Shown piece by piece: positions 56,530-64,000 of a stretch of 64,000 nucleotides of DNA (position 1 is its first letter; each line of letters begins with the position of its first letter). A program made the translations under genes and the position numbers. The notes beneath the pieces were generated by a model that made no database searches, had not been told where the DNA came from, and saw nothing but the letters and a program-made list of their open reading frames with translations. Origin of the DNA: Adhaeribacter radiodurans (GTDB lineage Bacteria > Bacteroidota > Bacteroidia > Cytophagales > Hymenobacteraceae); NCBI RefSeq assembly GCF_014075995.1, contig NZ_CP055153.1, forward strand, positions 4,402,001 through 4,466,000. The letters run 5' to 3'.

Positions 56530-56781
56530 CTAGCAAATATCTGGTAAAATAATCTTGTCCAGATAAGGCTCCAAGAACTCCTGGTTCTTAAAACCTCGCA
56601 CTAACTCCAATCGGTTATTTTTTACCTGGTAGTAAGCCTCAGCGTAAAACTCGCCCATGTGATACAGGCATACCCGGTATTGATTTCCTGGCCGGTCTGC
56701 CAGGAATGTTCCATGTTGCCCAATCAGAATTGTTCGTTCCTGATGAGACCCTTTATTGAAGTTATATAAAGTCATTGACAT
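56530..56781 (-). CDS. Small hypothetical protein
   Basis: The 83-residue frame has two in-frame ATGs six bases apart (56781 and 56775). Residues alternate as in a small beta barrel: RTILIGQHGTFLADRPGNQ, YRVCLYHMGEFYAEAYYQV. One Cys is near the centre and one at the C-terminus. No family recognised. It is bounded by non-coding DNA on both sides. Confidence 0.5.
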   Translation of the reverse strand: MSMTLYNFNKGSHQERTILIGQHGTFLADRPGNQYRVCLYHMGEFYAEAYYQVKNNRLELVRGFKNQEFLEPYLDKIILPDIC

Positions 56782-57278
56782 CGTATTTATGTTAACCTGC
56801 TAGATATTGAAGTAGAACTGAGCGAACGGAACACCTTTAGGGTTATCGAGAATCAAAAAGAAGCGGAAGCACAAACGGCATCTAATAATATCAAATATTT
56901 GACCACAAAAACAAGCTATGTCCCAGCTGGTTAGTAGAAGGAAATAGCTTGTGCATCCAGAATATTTAGTAGAAAAGGGTAGCCATTCTCGGTAGCTGCA
57001 GTACTATTCTTAGTCTACTTTATCGGAGTGGGTGGCGTCTAGGTCAAACTACCAGAAAATTCGTAAGGGTATAATACAAAACAAAAAGCCACTCTCTCAA
57101 GTGGTTCTAAATAGACCTTATATGATTAACTAATTGGCTAGTTCTAAAGAACAACCCACTGGAATGGGGTATAACCCTTGTGAGCAGGATCAGCAAACGG
57201 TAGCAAATGTCTCAATAATTAATCTTATGTTAAACAGAATAAGTAAGTTTCAATTTTATACTATTATAATCTAATCAT
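56782..57278. other. Gene-poor region with a possible coding relic
   Basis: On the plus strand a 48-codon frame without a good start (about 56787-56932) reads LLDIEVELSERNTFRVIEN and ends SYVPAG. It could be a gene tail. The rest shows no coding signal. A CTTATGTTAAACAG sequence (57224-57237), related to motifs at 51650 and 54966, lies 41 bases beyond the end of the next gene. Confidence 0.35.
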
Positions 57279-58607
57279 TTATCTATCAGATGAACTGATA
57301 TAAGTTTGGGTAGAAAGTAAAAAGGAGTGACCATCCTCCACAAATTCCACTTCCCCGAAAATGGCCTTATAACCACTAGCTGGTCGGGATACTTCCACGG
57401 TGTAAATAAATTCTTGATCTCCCTTCGTTTTACTTATTTGAGTAATAGGTTGGGAGCTCCACACAGCTTGCCGAAAATCCTTTGTCTTGGCTCGACTAGT
57501 CCATAGTCGGGCTTTCGTGGCTCGCTTATCGGTTCGGATCTCTAACCGAATACGATCTTTCTCTGGCCGGTACTGCCAACTTAGGGGAGGTAAACTTGTA
57601 TGTGCCGCTACGGCGCGGGCAAAGGCAAAAGCCGTAGGATTGATTCGCGGATCCGCATCGGCCTGTACATGGTTAGCATTCGAAAGATAAAGCACCGCTT
57701 TAGATCTTTTTAAGCCCGGCCAATATAAGTTTAAAGCATCCGTGGTGAAGAAGTTATCATTCGTGGCTGAAACTATTAACTTAGGTATTAGGAGCTGCTC
57801 CCGGTAAGAATAAGCGTCTACCATTTGAATCAGTCGTTGTCCGCGGGGTTGCTGAAGTTCTTTAAGTAAATTCGTAGTGGCTTGCGAAGGCGTGCTGTAC
57901 TCGCCAAAAGCTTCGAGATGGTGAGGCAGCTGAGCCTTTGAATTTAAGATGTCAATGGCAATGGGAATAATTCCTTTTACCCGTTTATCGGCCGCCGCCG
58001 TTAACCAGGTAGTATGTCCCCGCTTAGAATGGCCTGCTAGGATAAAATCAGTGACTGCCAGTTGTTTTTGCCGCTTGGCTAATAGCTGGACCACATCAAG
58101 GGCTCGTACTACGCTTTTAACCATGGGAAATAGTAAAGGCCAGCTTTCATCTCCTGTTTTTAAATATTGAGAAAAGGTATAAGCCTGCAGATCATCTTCT
58201 TCCTTGCTTTCAAATAAAGGTTGATTGGGAATATCGTAGAGCATCGCAGCGGGAGTACCGGTGGAATCGCTAATTACTTTCAAACTAGCCAGACCAGCTT
58301 CTCGGTCGTATAGATGCCGCAACACCAAGAGCATAGTAGCTGGGTATTTAGCTTTCGCAGGAAAGTAAACGATGAGTTGGTGTTTCCAGGGAATGTTTTG
58401 CCAGTTTTGCGATTGGAAGTTCACTTCATAGAAAGTACCCGAGTTATCGGAGCTTGGCAGATCTGCTTGCCAGTGAAAGGAAGTGTCTGGCTTTTCGACA
58501 TAACGCGACAGAGCATCGTTAGAAGGTATTGCCTTTTGACCATAACTGCCTACCTGATTCAAGATTAATAAGAAAAGAAGTAAGCTTATTAAACGGGTGA
58601 CTTTCAT
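57279..58607 (-). CDS. PhoPQ-activated pathogenicity-related (AprA-type) protein
   Basis: The 442-residue protein has a signal peptide (1-23, ending GSYGQ). The PhoPQ_related domain covers nearly the whole length: FYEVNFQSQNWQNIPWKHQ, AGHSKRGHTTWLTAAAD with the Ser nucleophile elbow, PKLIVSATNDNFF, and ANHVQADADPRI. It is an alpha/beta-hydrolase-like family of unclear substrate. Periplasmic or secreted. It has no operon partner. Confidence 0.88.
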   Translation of the reverse strand: MKVTRLISLLLFLLILNQVGSYGQKAIPSNDALSRYVEKPDTSFHWQADLPSSDNSGTFYEVNFQSQNWQNIPWKHQLIVYFPAKAKYPATMLLVLRHLYDREAGLASLKVISDSTGTPAAMLYDIPNQPLFESKEEDDLQAYTFSQYLKTGDESWPLLFPMVKSVVRALDVVQLLAKRQKQLAVTDFILAGHSKRGHTTWLTAAADKRVKGIIPIAIDILNSKAQLPHHLEAFGEYSTPSQATTNLLKELQQPRGQRLIQMVDAYSYREQLLIPKLIVSATNDNFFTTDALNLYWPGLKRSKAVLYLSNANHVQADADPRINPTAFAFARAVAAHTSLPPLSWQYRPEKDRIRLEIRTDKRATKARLWTSRAKTKDFRQAVWSSQPITQISKTKGDQEFIYTVEVSRPASGYKAIFGEVEFVEDGHSFLLSTQTYISSSDR

Positions 58608-58927
58608 GATTGTAAAGTGGTTACATAGCCTATTTACAACCTTATTCTAGAAATTCCTATCACGCTAAAGACATAGACCTTGTATCATAACTGAACATTT
58701 CAGATAAAGTAACTCATGACGTATTCCTATAATTGCTTTTATGTTGAACGGGAGTTTAAATCATACCATTTCACTTTTTAATCTAGTAGAGAACTATAGA
58801 TTTAAATATTTGTACTTTAAAAATCCATATCTTTTACAGAAAACTTCTTAATCTCGATCATTAGCTACTATGACTAAACATCCTTATATTACAATAATAT
58901 AAGTGTTTATCTATTTAAAAAAGTGTC
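58608..58927. other. AT-rich upstream region of the P-loop ATPase gene
   Basis: There are 320 bases between two divergent genes. No promoter consensus or hairpin was seen. Base composition shifts to markedly AT-rich here and stays so through about 61.7 kb. Confidence 0.4.
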
Positions 58928-60595
58928 TTGATGAACAGCAAAGCCTGTGCTAAGCAACAACAAAAAAAATTCAGATTTATAAAGCATCACACTATAGGTT
59001 CTCCTGATGCTGAATCGGATTTTAATTTGGAGAAAGTATTTGTAGAAAATGGAGAAGTAGAAGTATTAACTGATGTTTTAAACCCAAAATGTATAATAAT
59101 TGGTAGGACAGGAGCTGGTAAATCAGCTCTTATTAAGCACTTGGAGGAAAACCTAACAAAAGTTCACAGGATACACCCTGAGGCAATGTCAATCAAATAT
59201 TTGACTAACTCTACCATATTAAATTATTTCCGTGATGCTGGAATTAATTTACATTTCTTCTATAAAGTACTTTGGAAACATGTTTTTATAGTAGAGATAT
59301 TAAAATTGTTTTTTTCTGAAGACGAGCAAAAAAGAAGGAACTACCTTCAGCAGCTAAGAGACCAACTTGTTAATCGTTGGGGTAAGATAAACCCAGCAAA
59401 AGATAAAGCCGTCAAATATTTAGAGTAGTGGACTAATGAATTTTGGTTAAGCACAGAATATAAGGCCAAGAGTTTAGAAACTCAATTAAGTTCAAAGTAC
59501 TTAGAAGAAACAGGCTTAAATGCTGATATTTTTAAGTTTGGTATTTCTAATGAATCTACGAGTTCGCAAAATGTAAAGGGTGAATATAAAGATAAAGCGG
59601 AAAAAGTAATTAGTGAGATTCAAGCAGATGAACTTTATGAGATCATAAACATAATGCGAGATAATCTCCTAGACAATGACCAGAAAGCACATTACATTCT
59701 TATTGATGATTTAGATAAAGAATGGGCAGCTCCTCAAATAGTTTATGATCTTATTGCTGCAATGATTGAGGTAATAAAAGAGTTTCAAGTTTTTAAAGGA
59801 GCTAAAATTATTATTGCCCTTAGGGAAAATCTAAACCAGCTAGTTTTTTCAGGGCATCAACACAGAGGGGGACAACGAGAAAAATTTGCCGCACTTTACT
59901 TGCCCTTAGAATGGGATAAAGCTTCATTAACAGAGTTAATAAATAAAAGGCTAAAATTTCTAACTCAAAATTCTTTAGAATATAAATCTGCCTTTGAAAA
60001 AGAAGGTAAAGGAGGTGAGTCTGGTTTTAATTATGTTTTGGATAGAACTTACTTAAGACCTAGAGATGTAATATCTTTTGTGAATAAAATTATAAATAAT
60101 GCACATACTAAATCATCTTTTTCTAAAAACGTTATTAAGCATGCTGAACCTGAATATTCAATTGAAAGACTTCACGCGATCGATGATGAATGGAGCGAAA
60201 ATTATGGGTTTATTTCTAAAGCGTCTAGTTTTTTGATTGGTAAATATAACGGGTTTAGAATTCAGAATTTGAAAGAGGATGATTTTTATGATGTTTATTG
60301 TGAAGAAGATTATAGTAATATATTTAAAGGCGATCTTTTGAATATTCTTGTTTCTTGGAAAATTAATAAAATTAAATTCAAGAATTTTATAAAAGAATTT
60401 TTGTACATTATGTTCCGAGTTGGTGTAATTGGCATAAAGAAGAGTGCTACCGAGCCTATTAGATTCTTTTATAATAATGATATTCCAGTAGCATCCGCTG
60501 ATTTTGCTCCAGAAGTAAGAATCTATGTTCACAAAGCTTTGTACTCAGCCTTAAAAATCAATGTTAAAGCCCTTGAAGCAGATTATCTTGACTAG
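58928..60595 (+). pseudogene. P-loop ATPase (Sll1717-like) split by one in-frame TAG
   Basis: One frame of 555 codons is interrupted only by TAG at codon 167 (59426-59428). Walker A is GRTGAGKS (59-66). The text before the stop (KAVKYLE) and after it (WTNEFWLSTEYKAKSLE) reads on as one protein. Walker B is YILIDDLD (256-263) after the stop. This layout matches Sll1717-type ATPases, often found in defence islands. The gene is AT-rich relative to neighbours, suggesting transfer. It is either a fresh pseudogene or a read-through gene. A separate start at 59654 for the second part is possible but would lack Walker A. Confidence 0.72.
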
Positions 60596-60655
60596 ATATT
60601 TGCTAAAAATAACATTTAAGATACTTACATTATAAATAATATATAGCCGTACTTA

Positions 60656-61105
60656 TTACTTTAAGCGGGGATCAAATTCATGTGCGAGTTCTTCAATCAC
60701 TTGTAATCTTCCTGCCTCTGCATGCAAAGGATTTATCAAGTAGTTCCATTCGAAAGGGGAATGAACAGATGGAACTCTCATTACCAAAAACTTATTTTCT
60801 TTGATCCACTGCTCGGTAAAGGCAACTAATTCCTTAGGATGCGGAAATGAATTCCAGTTACTAGGTAAATCAGCAATAGAGAGCTCTTTATGACTAATAT
60901 CATCTGGAATTTCAATGAGAATTAAATGGTAGTTCTTAGGGATTGATTTAGTATTAGCTAGCACTTCTAACTTAGCTAAAGAAAAACTTCCTGCCGTGTA
61001 CAAAATGCGAGTTCCTTTTTCATGCCATCTTGCTGAGCCAAACAATCCACCAGTTCCCGTAAGGTCTCGAACGTACTCCTTTTTTGCTAATCGATAGACA
61101 ACCAT
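60656..61105 (-). CDS. RES-domain toxin
   Basis: The 149-residue protein has the RES layout: YRLAKKEY at the start, GSARWHEKGTRILYTAGSFSLAKLEVL (split as GSARWHEKGTRILYTAG and SFSLAKLEVL) giving the Arg and Glu motifs, and VPSVHSPFEWNYLINP with the Ser motif. RES toxins break down NAD+ or modify it. It begins 3 bases after the antitoxin stop, so the two form one operon. It is convergent with the ATPase gene. Confidence 0.88.
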   Translation of the reverse strand: MVVYRLAKKEYVRDLTGTGGLFGSARWHEKGTRILYTAGSFSLAKLEVLANTKSIPKNYHLILIEIPDDISHKELSIADLPSNWNSFPHPKELVAFTEQWIKENKFLVMRVPSVHSPFEWNYLINPLHAEAGRLQVIEELAHEFDPRLK

Positions 61106-61108
61106 GAA

Positions 61109-61546
61109 TTAAGAGTACATGCCATGTTCAATACTAACTAGTAAATCTAGCAATTGCTCTCTCCCAATAGATGAATCTAACCAGTCAATTGGCCTTTCCT
61201 CTCCTAAAGCGGTATTTTTTGTATACAACCATTCATTAAAATCATTTTCATCTTCAAAGACCTCAATACCTTTCGCTATTACTTTGGAGACCTCGTAAGC
61301 TGTTTCGGATTCTGCTTTTTTTAATTTCCGATCTTCCTTGATATGCCGTTGTAGAGTGCTTTCAGATATTTCTAAGATACTGCTCATCATTTTATTGGTC
61401 AGATGTATCTTGTTTTGAATAGATTTTACAACAGCAATTGACACTGCACCTTCTCTAGAGGCTTTTATAAAGTCTAATCGAGTATGGATGTCACGGCCAA
61501 TATTTTTAGGCCCACCCATTATGTTCATGATTGAATCTAACGACAT
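61109..61546 (-). CDS. Xre/MbcA/ParS-type antitoxin
   Basis: The 145-residue protein has a helical N-terminal region with a helix-turn-helix-like segment (LTNKMMSSILEISESTLQRHI), followed by the DUF2384 toxin-binding domain (SKVIAKGIEVFEDENDFNEWL, NTALGEERPIDWL). It neutralises the RES protein and probably represses its own operon through the inverted repeat at 61562-61595. Confidence 0.88.
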   Translation of the reverse strand: MSLDSIMNIMGGPKNIGRDIHTRLDFIKASREGAVSIAVVKSIQNKIHLTNKMMSSILEISESTLQRHIKEDRKLKKAESETAYEVSKVIAKGIEVFEDENDFNEWLYTKNTALGEERPIDWLDSSIGREQLLDLLVSIEHGMYS

Positions 61547-61561
61547 ATTTCTTTTAACTTA

Positions 61562-61595
61562 AGTCAATTGATTGCTATAGCACATTCAATTGACT
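61562..61595 (-). promoter_or_regulatory. Operator-like inverted repeat of the RES/Xre operon
   Basis: AGTCAATTGA (61562-61571) and TCAATTGACT (61586-61595) are perfect 10-base inverse copies with 14 bases between them. Each arm holds the palindrome TCAATTGA. The site lies 16 bases upstream of the antitoxin start, where an autorepressor should bind. Confidence 0.75.
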
Positions 61596-61979
61596 GCAAT
61601 ATATAAGAAAAACGTTTGATAAGCTAAAAAGTTTACCACTTAACTAAAAGCTCAAAATTTTAATTAAATATTGTTGGTTCCTTTTACATTAGTTAAAGGC
61701 TCATTCCAAAACTGTAAAAAGCATTTGCCTTTTTATTTGTCCTACTTTTTTTGTAGAAGTTAGTTATTTTACAAATCTTGAACGGTGGTTCAAGTAAGTA
61801 AATCAACTACTATCATTACGTCCGCCTAAAATTCCCAATGTCTTTTTTCCATGCCCGAGCAAACTACGCCTAATGAAGCGGAAATCCGACCTATTATTGG
61901 GTTCTTAAACAAGAGCGCTAACTTGCCTTACGCCTACAAGCATCCAAAACCGTTCTATGAGCTTGTTCCTGCTGGCAGC
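61596..61979. other. Intergenic region between the RES/Xre operon and the sigma-54 activator
   Basis: There are 384 AT-rich bases. It should contain the toxin-antitoxin promoter near 61600-61640. A short plus-strand frame at 61851 overlaps the end of the activator gene and has no support. No terminator hairpin was recognised. Confidence 0.4.
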
Positions 61980-64000
61980 TTAACTTTTCAGCACATGCTC
62001 CTTGTAAATGCCCAGCTTTTTCATTTTAGCTTCCAGGGTGGTCGCCTTGATGCCTAGCCGCTCGGCCGCGCCTTCGGTTCCTCGGATACGACCTTGGGCT
62101 AGTTGGAGCGCCTGCATAATCTGGGCTTTCTCCCAGCTTTCCCGTTGCGCTTTGATGCCATTGTCTGGCTGGCCTAACAGCTGCTCGTTAGGCAGAGAAG
62201 TAACTAACTGAATGTTGGAGGAGCGTTTCGCGGGGGGACGGCTCCATTCTAGAGGGTGCTGTTCCGAGAGGATAACGGACTGTTCCATTACATTCTCCAG
62301 TTCCCGGATGTTTCCCGGCCAATCGTAGGCCAGCAGCTCGGATAAGGTATTTGCCGTGATGCCCAGAAAAGGACGGCCCATTTTTTTGGAAAACCTCTGG
62401 GCAAAGTAAGTGGCTAGCAGGGGAATGTCTTCATTACGCTCCCGCAAGGAAGGTAGTTGAATAGGAAAAATATGCAGTCGATAAAATAGATCGGAGCGAA
62501 ACTTTCCCTCCAGCACAGCTTTTGCCAGATCCCGGTTGGTGGCGGCTATCACCCGAAAATCCACAGGAATGGTGGATTTTCCGCCGATTCGCTCGATTTC
62601 CTTTTCCTGCAGCACGCGCAGCAACTTGGCCTGCAGTTCCAGGGCTAATTCTCCAATTTCATCCAGAAAAATAGTACCCTGGTTGGCCATTTCAAATTTC
62701 CCGATTCGCCGTTCAACGGCACCGGTGAAGGCTCCTTTTTCGTGACCAAAAAATTCCGACTCAATTAGTTGGGCCGGCAAAGCCGCACAATTTACCTTGA
62801 TTAACGGCCGCTCCCGGCGAGGCGACTGGTGGTGAATTGCCCGGGCTATTAGTTCTTTGCCCGTGCCAGTTTCTCCTTGAATCAACACCGTTGTATCAGT
62901 GGGAGCTACGTTAGCCACGGAATGGAAAACCCGCTGTAACAGGGTACTGGTACCGATAAGCTGCTCGAAGTTGTATGTAGTTTTGACCTCTTCCATCAGG
63001 TAGCTTTTCTCTTGCTTCAACTGCTCGCTAAGCTTTTTGACTTCCTCATAAGCCAGCAACTTGTCCAGAGTTAGGGACAGTGAATAGGCAATACGACTCA
63101 TAAAGGCTAGGTGCTCGGCCTGGTAGGCGTCCACTTGTTTGCTGTAAAAGGAGAAAACGAGGGCATTATCCCGGCTTAGTAGCAACGGAAACCGAAAATG
63201 TGACTGGAGTTGAAAGTGTTGGGCTGTCAAGCGTTCTACGGTATATTGATGACCCCAGCGCACCAAATCTTCCCCGTTGAGGATCATTGCCTCTCGTAGG
63301 GTTTGTTCCCGAGGAAGCTTATCATATTTTTCAGCCGATAGTCCGCATAGGTGCTGTTGGTGCGCGGGATCCAGCAACTGATATTCCTCGAAACCAGTTC
63401 GATAGAAAGTATAGTCTCCTTTGAGTTGTTCTCCCTCTTTCAGGCGGAAGACGACGTAATCTAAGGGGAGGTAGGGCTCAAGTAGTTGAATCACCTTCCA
63501 CCACTTCTTCTCCCACGCCTCTTCCCTGGTCAGCACGTTAGTCAAAGTGATTTGCAGGCTTTTCTCCCCTTCCCGGGAGGCAATTTCTTCGTTAGCCAAG
63601 ATATTACTAACAGCCACGGCCAATTGGCCGGTAAGCGCTTTGTACAGGTTAAGCAAGGCTGGGTGCAGGGAGGCCTTGCCATGAAAATGAAAAAGAACCA
63701 GCCCGATCCGTTGGCCTCCATACACCAAGGGAACATTCACTGAGTTTTGTAAGCCGGTTTGCTGCATCAAAGTCAGATCATCATTGCCCTGATAGGACTT
63801 CAATAATTCTTGCGCTGACCAAGGGAAGGGCCCCTCCTGCTCAAGCAGCACCTCAAACGGGGAGCCTTGGATGGGAAACGACTGACGGGTAAGTTTCTTG
63901 AATAGCGGATGGGCCTGCCGTTCCGTCGAAGCTAGGTTGAAGAAATAGGAATACGCTTTTTCTCTCAGGATGACCACCACAGCGTCATCGAAGTCGATGA
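61980..64000 (-). CDS. Sigma-54-dependent transcriptional activator (5' end beyond window)
   Basis: The frame is open from the window edge to the stop at 61980 (672 visible residues), so the GTG at 63980 is not the true start. Two GAF-like regions (about the first 340 visible residues) precede the AAA+ domain with Walker A GETGTGKE, the sigma-54 contact GAFTGA, and Walker B GTIFLDEIGEL. A Fis-type helix-turn-helix (RGTEGAAERLGIKATTLEAKM) ends it. It drives RpoN promoters in response to a ligand. Targets are unknown. Confidence 0.93.
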   Translation of the reverse strand, partial: IDFDDAVVVILREKAYSYFFNLASTERQAHPLFKKLTRQSFPIQGSPFEVLLEQEGPFPWSAQELLKSYQGNDDLTLMQQTGLQNSVNVPLVYGGQRIGLVLFHFHGKASLHPALLNLYKALTGQLAVAVSNILANEEIASREGEKSLQITLTNVLTREEAWEKKWWKVIQLLEPYLPLDYVVFRLKEGEQLKGDYTFYRTGFEEYQLLDPAHQQHLCGLSAEKYDKLPREQTLREAMILNGEDLVRWGHQYTVERLTAQHFQLQSHFRFPLLLSRDNALVFSFYSKQVDAYQAEHLAFMSRIAYSLSLTLDKLLAYEEVKKLSEQLKQEKSYLMEEVKTTYNFEQLIGTSTLLQRVFHSVANVAPTDTTVLIQGETGTGKELIARAIHHQSPRRERPLIKVNCAALPAQLIESEFFGHEKGAFTGAVERRIGKFEMANQGTIFLDEIGELALELQAKLLRVLQEKEIERIGGKSTIPVDFRVIAATNRDLAKAVLEGKFRSDLFYRLHIFPIQLPSLRERNEDIPLLATYFAQRFSKKMGRPFLGITANTLSELLAYDWPGNIRELENVMEQSVILSEQHPLEWSRPPAKRSSNIQLVTSLPNEQLLGQPDNGIKAQRESWEKAQIMQALQLAQGRIRGTEGAAERLGIKATTLEAKMKKLGIYKEHVLKS

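Noticed and set aside
51723-60595. Genome-wide TAG reassignment
   Set aside because: Several intact genes here end with TAG (ceramidase-like, integrase, 7TM kinase), so TAG works as a stop.
63978-63980. GTG as the start of the sigma-54 activator
   Set aside because: The frame continues without a stop to the window edge, so the real start lies outside.

Overview
The window looks like a chromosome segment of a member of the Bacteroidota, most likely order Cytophagales, near Hymenobacteraceae/Adhaeribacter. The genus is inference. The phylum rests on a SusC/RagA receptor start, a giant surface protein with a type IX secretion (T9SS) sorting domain, promoters of the TAnnTTTG type, few Shine-Dalgarno sites, Mpl, and pairs of ECF sigma factor plus membrane protein. 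No CRISPR array, rRNA or replication origin was seen.

Region 1 (1-33.7 kb) is mostly core genome. It holds the 5' part of a SusC-type receptor, dnaB, mpl with a DnaQ-like exonuclease, an M48 lipoprotein protease, an FAH-family enzyme overlapping an M23 peptidase, a peroxiredoxin, a secreted VWA protein, an ECF sigma operon with a Spy-like protein, a class III aminotransferase, an SLC13 transporter, a TerB-like protein, pfkA, a glycosyltransferase overlapping miaA, a 1,497-residue hybrid kinase in a four-gene operon, an NFACT protein, tRNA-Leu(GAG), a small lipoprotein, a second ECF sigma factor followed by an anti-sigma-like/serine-protease fusion, a ceramidase-like lipoprotein, and an integron-type integrase whose active site is eroded.

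Region 2 (34-48 kb) starts with a 2,616-residue T9SS-exported protein carrying eleven DUF11 repeats and a calcium-binding Asp-rich tract. It is followed by an 0.8-kb AT-rich spacer, a cytochrome b/molybdopterin oxidoreductase pair, a broken mscL, a lipase, an orphan T9SS sorting-domain relic, and a single-chain phenylalanyl-tRNA synthetase of the mitochondrial type.

Region 3 (48-64 kb) is accessory. It contains an internally deleted IS3-family element beside a truncated gene, a 7TM histidine kinase, a probable integron-style cassette (attC-like palindrome, di-iron MBL protein, GIY-YIG-like gene with an in-frame TAG), an isolated MreB paralogue, small unknown genes, a cold-shock protein, a PhoPQ-related protein, an AT-rich P-loop ATPase also split by one in-frame TAG, a RES/Xre toxin-antitoxin pair with a clear operator-like inverted repeat, and the 3' part of a sigma-54 activator. 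Several short repeated fragments are scattered through it.

The observations most worth following are the mitochondrial-type PheRS, the attC-like cassette and the degenerate integrase, the two genes each interrupted by a single amber codon, and the anti-sigma/protease fusion.
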